This document shows positions 35,613-43,222 of a stretch of DNA of 64,000 bases, piece after piece. The notes under the pieces were generated by a model, which worked only from the letters and a program-made list of their open reading frames with translations, ran no database searches and was not told the DNA's origin. Numbering within the stretch: position 1 is the first letter of the stretch; each line of letters opens with the position of its first letter. The position numbers and the translations under genes are program-made. The DNA lies in the NCBI RefSeq assembly GCF_001695855.1, contig NZ_MBSS01000045.1, positions 62,001 through 126,000 on the forward strand, read 5' to 3'. Source of the DNA: Ensifer sp. LC163. Its GTDB lineage: Bacteria; Pseudomonadota; Alphaproteobacteria; Rhizobiales; Rhizobiaceae.

Positions 35613-35944
35613 CGAAGTTTGCGGCGGAAGCGATAGAGAAGCACATTCGCCGCAAGCATCCCGGATGCCCGGATTTCGCCGTCACGTTCTTCGTCGCAGA
35701 GATCGCCAAAAAGGACTGGCAGAAGGCATCCATCGGTAAGGCGGTCGGCATCACCATGCAGACCACGCTTCGACATACCATGACCGACTATGACCAGATG
35801 CTTTTAGTCGGCACCGATCGGAATGAAGCACGGCGGCGAGTGCAACCAAAGATCAACGCTATGATTGGGGCGTGGAAGAAGCGGCCAAGGCAAGCGCTTG
35901 ATGACTTCCCGGCAACCCGCGCCATTCAACAGGGGATGCGATGA
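35609..35944 (+). CDS. DUF2293-like protein
   Basis: 111 aa. The region LRHTMTDYDQMLLVGTDRNEARRRVQPKINAMIGAW resembles the C-terminal half of DUF2293 proteins (IRH-x-TDYD-x-LL-x-G-x-R-xx-AR). Function unknown. N-terminus FAAEAIEKHIRRKHPGCPDFAV. Overlaps both neighbours by 4 bp, so it is co-translated with the small proteins. Confidence 0.6.
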   Translation: MTKFAAEAIEKHIRRKHPGCPDFAVTFFVAEIAKKDWQKASIGKAVGITMQTTLRHTMTDYDQMLLVGTDRNEARRRVQPKINAMIGAWKKRPRQALDDFPATRAIQQGMR

Positions 35945-36243
35945 TAAACATTGCAGCACTGCGACCTTCAGACATAACAACCCTTGATCACCGACTTTCA
36001 GATCAAAGCTTCGCTCAAGATTTTCTCGCTGCGCTTGCGAAGTTTCTGACCGAAGTTGGTCCTGACGGGGGAGCGGACAGCGACCGAATTTTCATGGCGG
36101 CAGTCCAGTTGACGCAGGCGAAAGCGTGGAACCACTTCGACGCAACCGCCCTACGAAAGGCCCTTTCATCCGTTCCACAAGACGCCATGGTGATTTTTTG
36201 CGATGGGCTGCCGACGACGCTTGCATCGCGGCTACTTCCCTAA
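35941..36243 (+). CDS. Hypothetical protein
   Basis: 100 aa, ATG overlapping the previous stop. Helical sequence (SDQSFAQDFLAALAKFLTEV; FMAAVQLTQAKAWNHFDATAL) ending in a hydrophobic stretch MVIFCDGLPTTLASRLL. Last gene of the small plus-strand run. No family recognised. Confidence 0.55.
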   Translation: MINIAALRPSDITTLDHRLSDQSFAQDFLAALAKFLTEVGPDGGADSDRIFMAAVQLTQAKAWNHFDATALRKALSSVPQDAMVIFCDGLPTTLASRLLP

Positions 36244-36287
36244 ATCGACGGCAGACAAGAGGCATCAGTCGTGAACGGCAGCTTCAC

Positions 36288-36533
36288 TCAGTTTCCAATC
36301 CGCTTAGCCGCCGCCGTCAGTTCGCTATCCATCATAAGGGCGCACTGACGGCGTTCGAATACGATGATACCACCGTCCTGAGTCAGTTTCGGCGGCACCA
36401 CATCCCGGTTGAGGTTGGCTGCTTGCTCCTCGCATTGTTCCATCGGCAGGATGGTCAACACTTTGGTCTCAATCCGGGGCTCGGCAGAACCACCGATCAT
36501 TTGCACGAGGATCATTACACCGACGAATTTCAT
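36288..36533 (-). CDS. Small secreted protein
   Basis: 81 aa on the minus strand. N-terminus MKFVGVMILVQMIGGSAEP reads as a signal peptide; the mature part has two Cys (QCEEQAANLNRD and RRQCALM) that could pair. A longer in-frame opening upstream lacks support. Surrounded by genes on the other strand; a lysogenic-conversion type gene is possible but unproven. Confidence 0.5.
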   Translation of the reverse strand: MKFVGVMILVQMIGGSAEPRIETKVLTILPMEQCEEQAANLNRDVVPPKLTQDGGIIVFERRQCALMMDSELTAAAKRIGN

Positions 36534-36713
36534 GTGGGCTCTTTGTGTCAGGTTTACAGGATATGCAAACCTTAGTTGCGCAAGAGGCAGCATGCAATCA
36601 CTTAGCAGACTCGTCAGATCGGTTATTGCAGCGTGGAGAAGCGCCAGACCTCTTGTCGGGCAACACAAGCGTCGATACACGACAAGTTGTAAATCTGTGG
36701 GGGATTCCAAGAA

Positions 36714-37097
36714 ATGAGAATGCTTATCGTTGCCGGTGCAGCGGCCTTGACGCTTGCCGGGTGCAATACCACGCCCGCCGCCACTCCAATGGAGGCGCAC
36801 CTCAATCGCTATGCAGGCGCGGAAGCTGTTGCAATGAACTGCCCGGCATATGGCGGATACGGTTCGGTTGCGCAAATGCGCGCCGACGCTCAGTCGAACC
36901 TTGCAAAGGCGAAGGCGCTAGGAGCGACAGACGCGGACGTTGCCAAGGCTCGCCAAAAGGTCAACGGCAACCTAGCGGGCGCTACCGTATTGGTCGGACC
37001 CATCCAAGCTTGCAGTGCGTTCATGAACGGCCTCGCGTGGGCTGGAACAGAGACACCGAAAATACAGCCGGCAACGGCAGCGAAAAAGAAGAAGTGA
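36714..37097 (+). CDS. Hypothetical lipoprotein
   Basis: 127 aa. Signal peptide with lipobox LTLAGC (Cys at about residue 17), Thr/Ala-rich linker, a segment with Cys pair (MNCPAYGG and IQACSAFM), and a Lys-rich tail PATAAKKKK. Start ATG 36714. Envelope protein carried by the element; such lipoproteins in prophages may alter surface receptors or phage entry. No family recognised. Confidence 0.7.
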   Translation: MRMLIVAGAAALTLAGCNTTPAATPMEAHLNRYAGAEAVAMNCPAYGGYGSVAQMRADAQSNLAKAKALGATDADVAKARQKVNGNLAGATVLVGPIQACSAFMNGLAWAGTETPKIQPATAAKKKK

Positions 37098-37103
37098 TCA
37101 ACG

Positions 37104-37133
37104 AAAGCCCACTGGCCTTCACCAGCGGGCTTT
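37104..37133. terminator. Bidirectional terminator between convergent genes
   Basis: Inverted repeat AAAGCCCACTGG (37104-37115) / CCAGCGGGCTTT (37122-37133), one mismatch, with A/T ends on both sides. Lies between the stops of the lipoprotein gene (37097) and the convergent membrane protein gene (37144). Confidence 0.7.
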
Positions 37134-37143
37134 CCACTCAGAT

Positions 37144-37389
37144 TTAGCCGATGACCTGAATACCCAAGCTGATCAAAGTTAATACAATCGCGACAATTCC
37201 TGCCCAGCCAGCTATCTTCGCCCAGCGAAGCGTCGACTGGCCACCTTCCGCCGCTCGGCGCGCAATCTCGCCGCGTGCCTTTAGTGCTTCCGGGCTATCA
37301 TTCATCCATGCGATTTCGGCAAGCTCGGCATCGGACAACTTTCGCGCCTGCTCTTCCATCTCACTAGAACTGCCCACTAGCCTTGCCAT
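37144..37389 (-). CDS. Small membrane protein
   Basis: 81 aa. Acidic cytoplasmic N-terminal half (EMEEQARKLSDAELAEIAWM) and one C-terminal transmembrane helix (WAKIAGWAGIVAIVLTLISL, about residues 56-78). No phage family recognised; too little for a holin claim. A LexA box lies 64-78 bp upstream, so it could belong to the SOS response. Confidence 0.6.
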   Translation of the reverse strand: MARLVGSSSEMEEQARKLSDAELAEIAWMNDSPEALKARGEIARRAAEGGQSTLRWAKIAGWAGIVAIVLTLISLGIQVIG

Positions 37390-37433
37390 CTTCTAACCCC
37401 ATCGGTTGCCCCTCGCGGCTCTCCCCGAACGCC

Positions 37434-37467
37434 TTGACTTCTGCGACAAAAAGAACAAAATAAGAAC
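37434..37467 (+). promoter_or_regulatory. LexA (SOS) box, possible overlapping promoter
   Basis: GAAC-N7-GAAC at 37453-37467, an exact reverse complement of the alphaproteobacterial SOS box GTTC-N7-GTTC. A TTGACT -35-like hexamer is at 37434-37439, with the box covering the expected -10 position 17 bp further on; the -10 itself is poor. Lies in the divergent gap between 37389 (minus) and 37603 (plus). Confidence 0.6.
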
Positions 37468-37602
37468 ATTAAAGATATCCCCAAGTTGTGGAGGGTGCCG
37501 GACGACGCTACTTAGTCCCCACTAAACAAGAGCTACTTTTAGTGTTTCAATCCCTACGAGTGCGAATCGCTAGTTGTAAGCTGTTACGGGATATCAGGGC
37601 GA

Positions 37603-38535
37603 ATGGTTACGAGAAAGAATGAAGAGGTAAGCGCTAGCTTCCACTATCTGGCGCGAATGAAGAAATCCGGCAACGAGGAGGCGATTTCACCGTTCACAAC
37701 GGCGGAATTCTCTGCGCTTTTCGCGAAGATGCAGGCCCAAAAACCCTTCGACTTGAAACAGGAATCCGACATCGAAAGGTTGCGGTCCCGCAAAGAAGCG
37801 CCGCTTGAGAACCTTGATTTTCCCAACGCTCGCACCATTACGGGCACATTCAGGGCTTCTTACTATGGTCACGGATACGACAATACTGACAAAGGAAAGA
37901 TATCCGCACAAAGCGTAAACCTACGCCCGTTTCATTTTGTGCTGTATTTGTCCGAGACTGGCATGATTTACATAGGGTCCCAATACCTTGGACTATTCGG
38001 AGGGTATAATACTCTAAAGGATACGCTTGTCGGTTTTATGCCTGAACGAAAGGGAATTCGCTCCCATTCTTTCAGACTAGGTGCGTCTTACTATAAGAAC
38101 GCAGAGCCGCGTGAAATCCGGGTAAATGTTGCGAACAAATCAACAGCGATCAACGGTCGAAGCACTCTTGGCGGTAAAATAATGATTGCCCTGACCCGCT
38201 CTGGCAAGGATGACATTCTTGTCGAGCGGGTTAAACGAAACATCATTCCATTTTTCGGACAGGGCCAGAATGCGATCAAACATGCCGTCGCTGGCCTTAT
38301 GAATCAAAGCGACGTGATCGCCATCGAAGACGACGACGTTATCGATTGCACCGTGCTCGCGGATATGAACGGAAAATCGACAACCATTTACATGTTCGAG
38401 AATGGGTTTCGGGCGACAAGATTTCCGCTTGAAGTCGATGTTGATGAAGACGGCCATCCTGGCAACGCAGACACATGCAACGAGATACTGATAGCCCTTA
38501 ATGATCACGTCATAAAAGTCACAGAGAATGGTTAG
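37603..38535 (+). CDS. Unknown soluble protein, first gene of a candidate defence pair
   Basis: 310 aa, no signal peptide or membrane helix, no family recognised. Composition is mixed alpha/beta with many aromatic residues (TITGTFRASYYGHGYDNTD; FHFVLYLSETGMIYIGSQYL). Later it has DILVERVKRNIIPFFGQG and an acidic stretch VIAIEDDDVIDCTVLADM, then FPLEVDVDEDG. Codon use looks less GC-rich than the phage genes. Its end overlaps the start of a four-helix membrane protein by 8 bp; both lie next to attR. Size pairing recalls KwaB (about 315 aa, with membrane protein KwaA) and RexA, but no sequence match is claimed. Confidence 0.7.
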   Translation: MVTRKNEEVSASFHYLARMKKSGNEEAISPFTTAEFSALFAKMQAQKPFDLKQESDIERLRSRKEAPLENLDFPNARTITGTFRASYYGHGYDNTDKGKISAQSVNLRPFHFVLYLSETGMIYIGSQYLGLFGGYNTLKDTLVGFMPERKGIRSHSFRLGASYYKNAEPREIRVNVANKSTAINGRSTLGGKIMIALTRSGKDDILVERVKRNIIPFFGQGQNAIKHAVAGLMNQSDVIAIEDDDVIDCTVLADMNGKSTTIYMFENGFRATRFPLEVDVDEDGHPGNADTCNEILIALNDHVIKVTENG

Positions 38536-39124
38536 CATTAGGTCCATCATCGCGGAGAATAACGCAACCTTCTATAACTATAGAACGGACGGGCGTATCC
38601 GTATTTGGCCGCGAATCGCTGCATTTGTAGCGATATCGCCGGCTATAGCTTTCCTTCTCACGGATAACCTGACAGATTTCGTCAATTCCATTAATACTGT
38701 GGCGTCAATTCTTCTTGGCTTCGGCTTCAGTGTTCTTTTCTATATCGCAAGTGGCAACGAGGGAACTGTTTCCAGCGACGCATCCTTAGAGAAAAAGAAC
38801 AGGATGGAACGCATTCGTGATCTGTCCAAAGAACTGTTTCACAACGTTTCCTATTTCGTGATGACGGCGTCCGCCGCACTGGCCGTGGCTATGGTAGTTA
38901 TTGCGCCTGAGGCACAGAACGATTGGTTTGCTAAACGAGTGCTGCCTTGCTTGCTGGAAATCACCCCTAAGGCGTCGGATTACATTTGGTGGCTGCAGCT
39001 AGTGATTCGCAGCGCCTTCTTTTTCTTAATCCTTGAAGGAGGCTACACGTTCGCTCGGATTGTTGGCCGGGTTAACTTTCTTTTTGAAGAGAAATTGAAA
39101 GACAGCAGTAAGAAGGGCGCGTAA
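38528..39124 (+). CDS. Four-helix membrane protein, second gene of a candidate defence pair
   Basis: 198 aa. Four predicted transmembrane helices: residues 27-44, 54-74, 107-126 and 153-176, with a charged cytoplasmic loop (about 76-105; EKKNRMERIRDLSKEL) and a basic C-terminus. ATG 38528 overlaps the preceding gene by 8 bp, so the two are co-translated. Membrane effectors of this size and topology occur in KwaA and RexB-like phage exclusion modules. No known domain recognised by eye. Confidence 0.7.
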   Translation: MVSIRSIIAENNATFYNYRTDGRIRIWPRIAAFVAISPAIAFLLTDNLTDFVNSINTVASILLGFGFSVLFYIASGNEGTVSSDASLEKKNRMERIRDLSKELFHNVSYFVMTASAALAVAMVVIAPEAQNDWFAKRVLPCLLEITPKASDYIWWLQLVIRSAFFFLILEGGYTFARIVGRVNFLFEEKLKDSSKKGA

Positions 39125-39126
39125 CA

Positions 39127-39160
39127 CGTCACAAAATTACGCCCGTCACAATGTCACAAA
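39127..39160 (+). repeat. Right GTCACAA repeats (putative integrase arm sites)
   Basis: CGTCACAAA (39127-39135), CGTCACAAT (39144-39152) and TGTCACAAA (39152-39160), just inside attR, matching the pair at 21221-21241. Confidence 0.55.
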
Positions 39161-39234
39161 TGATCGAATGCTAATATTCATTTTATCATTTAAAAACAAT
39201 TTGATACGAGGTTATAAAGTGGAGAGATGGCGAT

Positions 39235-39257
39235 TTCGAATCTCTCCACTCCGACCA
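39235..39257 (+). repeat. attR (direct repeat, right)
   Basis: Second copy of the 23-bp tRNA-Pro 3' end; only this tail is present, so it is a junction and not a tRNA. Preceded by AGTGGAGAGATGGCGA, which is complementary to part of the repeat. Confidence 0.95.
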
Positions 39258-39548
39258 ACGAAATCCCCAAAAGCATTAGATTATTAGCTGCACACGATGT
39301 TGCTGACCGCGAATCTGTGGGAGCATTGTCGGCGTATAATGCCTGTCGAGACGAAGGCCATGCGACACGCCGGTGCCGTCGGCCCTTCATGGCCAAGCGA
39401 TCGCTCGACCATTGCCGGCAAAATACGGACGAAAGCCAGATTTATCGGTCTGAAAGTCATTCCGTTTTAAATCATTCTGCGCTATGGGAAGACGCATGTT
39501 GGGGCCGCAAAATGCTCCACCAGCGAAATAACGGAGCCGTTCGAGACC
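39258..39548. other. Chromosomal spacer after attR
   Basis: 291 bp between the prophage end and the NDUFS4-like gene. I see no gene, terminator or tRNA. It presumably holds the promoter of the downstream gene. Confidence 0.4.
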
Positions 39549-39854
39549 ATGTCCGCAAAGATCTATCGTCCAGCAAAGACCGCCATGCAGTCTGGCAAAG
39601 CCAAGACGAATCTGTGGTTGCTGGAGTTCGATCAGGAAAAGCCGCGCACAATCGATCCGGTCATGGGCTACACCAGCTCGGGCGATACGCTGCAGCAGCT
39701 GCGACTGACTTTTGAAAGCGCTGAGCAGGCAATTGCCTATGCCGAGCGCAACGGCATCGAATACCGCGTGATCGCGCCGAAAGAGGCAACGCGCAAGACT
39801 GTGTCCTACCCGGACAATTTCCGTTTCAGCCGGATGCAGCCCTGGACCCATTGA
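39549..39854 (+). CDS. NDUFS4-like complex I subunit (ETC complex I family)
   Basis: 101 aa, normal for this accessory subunit found in alphaproteobacteria and mitochondria. Visible: AKIYRPAKTAMQSGKAKT, WLLEFDQEKPRTIDPVMGYTSS, QQLRLTFESAEQAIAYAERNG and a KTVSYPDNFRFSRMQPWTH end. Helps stabilise NADH:quinone oxidoreductase. It is the first core gene after attR, and tRNA-Arg follows. Confidence 0.93.
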   Translation: MSAKIYRPAKTAMQSGKAKTNLWLLEFDQEKPRTIDPVMGYTSSGDTLQQLRLTFESAEQAIAYAERNGIEYRVIAPKEATRKTVSYPDNFRFSRMQPWTH

Positions 39855-39891
39855 GGTCCTTGAGCCGCTTTCAACGGGCTCCGCCCGGAAC

Positions 39892-39968
39892 GGCCCCTTA
39901 GCTCAGTTGGATAGAGCACCTGCCTTCTAAGCAGGTTGTCGCAGGTTCGAATCCTGCAGGGGTCGCCA
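39892..39968 (+). tRNA. tRNA-Arg (anticodon TCT)
   Basis: 77 nt with CCA. Acceptor GGCCCCT / AGGGGTC (one G-T pair), D stem GCTC/GAGC, anticodon stem CCTGC/GCAGG around CTTCTAA, T arm GCAGG-TTCGAAT-CCTGC. Confidence 0.98.
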
Positions 39969-40078
39969 TCACTTCTCCTTGTTCAGGTTCTACGGGCCTG
40001 ACCAACCTATCTTCGATAGATCCTGGGCTCTACTGGATATCGAACCTCTGAAGTGAACTGCAGCGGGTATCTGCTTAT

Positions 40079-40681
40079 ATGGCGACACAATTGATTTATC
40101 TGCTTCGTCATGGCGAGACGATGTGGAACACCTTGGGTCGCTACCAAGGTCAACTGGATTCCCCGCTTACGGCGCGCGGTATCGAACAGGCGGATTGCAC
40201 CGCTGAATTCCTTCAGAAAGAGATTTCAGGCAGCCAGCAATCATTCCAAATGGACGTCAGCCCCCTTGGCCGAACTCGACAGACAGCTGATCGCCTAACG
40301 CGAGTGTTGCCCTTGGTCGCTCGTGACGACGCCCGGCTGATGGAGGTTTCTGTCGGCTCTTGGGATGGTATGACGAAGTTCGAGATCGACAATGAGTTTC
40401 CGACAATGCTGGATGGCTCGGACGCTTTTGATTGGTATTTTAGGTCTCCAGACGGCGAAAGTTTTGATGCTGCGTGTGCCCGGGCAAGAGACTGGCTCGC
40501 AGATACGCTTTTGCCAACCATTGCGATTTCTCACGGGCTTTTCGGTAGATTGGTACGCGGCGTGTATTCCGGCCTTTCGAAGCGCGAAATGCTGGAGCTG
40601 CCCGTTCCTCAGGATGGTTTCTATCGCCTTTGCGACGGTGAATTCAGTCTTGTAGGCGGTTCGGCGCCCATGTTCGCGTAG
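40079..40681 (+). CDS. Histidine phosphatase family protein
   Basis: 200 aa. Phosphoglycerate-mutase-like fold: LLRHGETMWNT at residues 8-18 contains the phosphorylated His, DVSPLGRTRQTADRL has the phosphate-binding Arg, and AISHGLFGRLVRG near residue 148 has the second His. Enzymes of this type dephosphorylate sugars, phosphoproteins or cobalamin intermediates; the substrate is open. Possibly involved in phosphate metabolism next to tRNA-Arg, but no operon partners. Confidence 0.9.
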   Translation: MATQLIYLLRHGETMWNTLGRYQGQLDSPLTARGIEQADCTAEFLQKEISGSQQSFQMDVSPLGRTRQTADRLTRVLPLVARDDARLMEVSVGSWDGMTKFEIDNEFPTMLDGSDAFDWYFRSPDGESFDAACARARDWLADTLLPTIAISHGLFGRLVRGVYSGLSKREMLELPVPQDGFYRLCDGEFSLVGGSAPMFA

Positions 40682-40911
40682 CCGGAGTTCATCTCGATGG
40701 CCGTCAGGGATCAAGTCGTGCCGACCTAACTCCGAAAACAGCTGCAGTTCAATCGGTCCGTACCATAACCCGACGTGATATCGCTTGGTGAAGCCAGTCA
40801 GCAAAGCGGAACGCCAGGAAATGACGACGCACCAACCACCTCAATTCGGTTGCAATTGGTCAGGTAAAACGGAGCTCATCGATTGATTCACGCTCCCGGA
40901 AAGGAACTTTC

Positions 40912-41988
40912 ATGACCTCGAGATTGCGTGTGGGTGTGCTCTTTGGCGGGCAATCCGCCGAGCACGACGTTTCCATCCTCTCAGCACGCAATGTCCTCAA
41001 AGCGATCGATCCGGCCAAGTACGAGATCGTGCCGATCCTCATCGATCGTACCGGACAATGGTTGTTGATCGAGATGACGGCTGGCAGCCTGCCTGCTGAC
41101 ATCGTCTATGCCGGTACAAAAGTATGCCTGGTGCCTGGCGGACGCGGTCGCCTGATCGCCTTCGACGGTGCTGCCGGCACGATGATGCACCCACCGGCGA
41201 TCGACATTCTGTTTCCCGTCCTGCACGGATTGTACGGCGAGGACGGATCGATCCAGGGGCTCGCTCAGGTCTGCAATATCCCGCTGGTCGGCTGCGGCAT
41301 CCTCGGCTCCGCCACGGCCATCGACAAGGAAATGGCCAAGCGCCTGTTGCGCGAGGCGGGTCTACCGGTTGCCCGCTCCGTCACCGCAAGGCCCAATCAG
41401 CGTCCGGACTTCGAGAATGTAACGGCCGCATTGGGACAGCCGGTCTTCGTCAAACCTGCACGACAGGGTTCGTCGGTCGGCGTCAGCAAGGCGAAAACTG
41501 CCGAAGAGTTCGATGCGGCGGTCGACGAAGGCTTCAAGTTCGACACGAAGGTTCTCATCGAGGAATTCGTCCAGGCACGGGAAATCGAGTGCGCCGTGCT
41601 CGAAAGATCAGACGGAAGCCTGATGGTTTCCGTTCCGGGCGAGATCGCGACCAGTGCCAGCCACGGCTTTTATACCTATGAGGCTAAGTACCTTGATGAA
41701 GATGGCGCCGCCATCAGCATTCCGGCAGTTCTGCCAGACGAGGTAACGCAACGCTTGCAGGACATGGCCGGACAAGCGTTCATCGCGCTCGGCTGCGAAG
41801 GGCTGGCGCGCGTCGACTTTTTCGTCCGGCCGGACTTGAGCGTTGTGATCAACGAGGTCAACACCATGCCTGGCTTTACCGATATCAGCATGTACCCGAA
41901 GGCCATGGCCGCGAGCGGCGTGCCCTACACTGAGCTTGTCGGCCTGTTGATCGAGCATGGATTGGCAAGGGCCACGCTGGCTCGCTGA
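40912..41988 (+). CDS. ddl: D-alanine--D-alanine ligase
   Basis: 358 aa, normal. ATP-grasp enzyme joining two D-Ala for peptidoglycan. Visible: VLFGGQSAEHDVSILSARNV (residues 8-27), PVLHGLYGEDGSIQGL, KPARQGSSVGVSKA (ATP-lid region), EFVQAREIECAVL and NEVNTMPGFTDISMYPK (Mg and substrate site). AAAGGAAC precedes the ATG. This is not in the mur-fts cluster, so it may be a second Ddl copy of the species. Confidence 0.95.
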   Translation: MTSRLRVGVLFGGQSAEHDVSILSARNVLKAIDPAKYEIVPILIDRTGQWLLIEMTAGSLPADIVYAGTKVCLVPGGRGRLIAFDGAAGTMMHPPAIDILFPVLHGLYGEDGSIQGLAQVCNIPLVGCGILGSATAIDKEMAKRLLREAGLPVARSVTARPNQRPDFENVTAALGQPVFVKPARQGSSVGVSKAKTAEEFDAAVDEGFKFDTKVLIEEFVQAREIECAVLERSDGSLMVSVPGEIATSASHGFYTYEAKYLDEDGAAISIPAVLPDEVTQRLQDMAGQAFIALGCEGLARVDFFVRPDLSVVINEVNTMPGFTDISMYPKAMAASGVPYTELVGLLIEHGLARATLAR

Positions 41989-42386
41989 TCATTTTCCCAA
42001 GTCCGCATTGCATTGGTGGAACGCGTCGCGTCGCGCGTTCCGACTGCGCGATGAATCGCGAAATTGCTACTTCCCGTAGCAGTCATATTCGGCTAGGAGG
42101 GTTGCGCAGCAAATTGCGCTGTCTTTTCCTGGAGTTCTGCTTTGCCTTTGTAAACCCCGGTCTCGCTTGTTTCACCACGTACGCCCGATAGCGATCGTCG
42201 CTGTCGGATCGCAGCCTAATGCGTTCGTCGAGGTGACGGTTCGAGACCGGAATGGCATTGCCGACCTGTCGCCGCATGATTCTTCGTGCGGATCGAACCA
42301 TCACCAAAACGCTGCCAGACCGCGTCCCCTGAACGGGTGCTCAAACCGTCGTCTTGATGGACTTCCAATCGGAAGAACCAGACGAC
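41989..42386. other. Intergenic region after ddl
   Basis: 398 bp. Contains a stem GGAACGCG (42018-42025) / CGCGTTCC (42034-42041) 30 bp after ddl, terminator-like without a T-run, and further short repeats (TTGCGCAG...TTGCGC near 42102). No convincing gene on either strand. Confidence 0.4.
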
Positions 42387-43013
42387 ATGTCTCACACACT
42401 CCTGGTCCAGTGGACCATCAAACCCAGGATCGCGCCGCGCCCGTGGCTCGCCTGCAACCGCTGCCGAACAGTGCGTCCGTTTGAGCCGAGCGGCAAAACG
42501 CGGCTCAATGCCAATGGCCGGCGGCTGGATGCCTGGTTGATCTATCGCTGCAGCGGCTGCGACAGCACCTGGAATCGCCCCATCTTCGAGCGCCGCCACA
42601 TCCGCGATATCGATCCGGCCACGCTGCACGCCTTGCAGAACAACGACGGAGCCTGGATCGAAAAGGTTTCTTTCGATCTCGACGGACTGCGCCAGAATGC
42701 AGGGCGAATCGAAGAATTTGCCGAGGTTCATGTAGAGAAAACGATACTGAATCCTGCCGCCGCGTCATCCTTACGTGTGGAGATCGTTCTCGGCCTGGCA
42801 ATGAAAACATCGCTGAGAACCGAAAGGCTGCTATCCATGGAGCTCGGCCTGTCACGCAAGCGTATCGCCATGCTTGAAGAAGCGGGCCGCGTCGCCACGA
42901 CTCCGTTGGGCAGGAATACGCTACGGCGCTCTGTGAAGGATCAGATGCGTATCACCATCGATCTTGCCGGCGAAGCCGATCGCAACGCGATCCTCAGCCG
43001 CGCCGGGCCTTAG
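42387..43013 (+). CDS. DUF1062 domain protein
   Basis: 208 aa from ATG 42387 (GGAAG upstream; TTG 42354 and ATG 42357 are in frame). DUF1062 layout: zinc-ribbon Cys pairs ACNRCRTVRPF and YRCSGCDSTWNRP, then LDGLRQNAGRIEEF, and a C-terminal helix region with LLSMELGLSRKRIAMLEEAGRV that resembles DNA-binding helices. Function unknown; possibly a regulator. Confidence 0.85.
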   Translation: MSHTLLVQWTIKPRIAPRPWLACNRCRTVRPFEPSGKTRLNANGRRLDAWLIYRCSGCDSTWNRPIFERRHIRDIDPATLHALQNNDGAWIEKVSFDLDGLRQNAGRIEEFAEVHVEKTILNPAAASSLRVEIVLGLAMKTSLRTERLLSMELGLSRKRIAMLEEAGRVATTPLGRNTLRRSVKDQMRITIDLAGEADRNAILSRAGP

Positions 43014-43044
43014 CCGAAGACCGGCCGGGGCCCGGCCTCGGGCT

Positions 43045-43148
43045 ACTGCATAATTCCTTAAATCGGAATCGATTTAAGGATAAATTATGCAGCAATTTTA
43101 AAGTGTGACAGCGTCCTTAGCGCGTCATGTTTGACGCGCGGCGCTGTA
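43045..43148 (+). repeat. Dispersed palindromic repeat, copy 1
   Basis: About 104 bp with two hairpins: TGCATAATTCCTTAAATCG / CGATTTAAGGATAAATTATGCA and, about 40 bp later, GCGCGTC-ATGTTT-GACGCGC. The same unit is found in reverse orientation at 48451-48554 with few changes. Lies just downstream of the DUF1062 gene, in non-coding DNA. Confidence 0.85.
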
Positions 43149-43222
43149 AGCGTGAATAACGCGGACAACGACAGCGAAAGAGGGCTCCGATGCCATCGGA
43201 GCCCTCCTGACATCGATGGTCT

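Noticed and set aside
37144-37389. Holin
   Set aside because: One C-terminal helix and an acidic N-terminal half, on the opposite strand to structural genes, with no endolysin nearby; evidence is too weak.
39220-39257. Second tRNA-Pro at the right junction
   Set aside because: Only the 3' 23 bases are present; no D or anticodon arm. It is attR.
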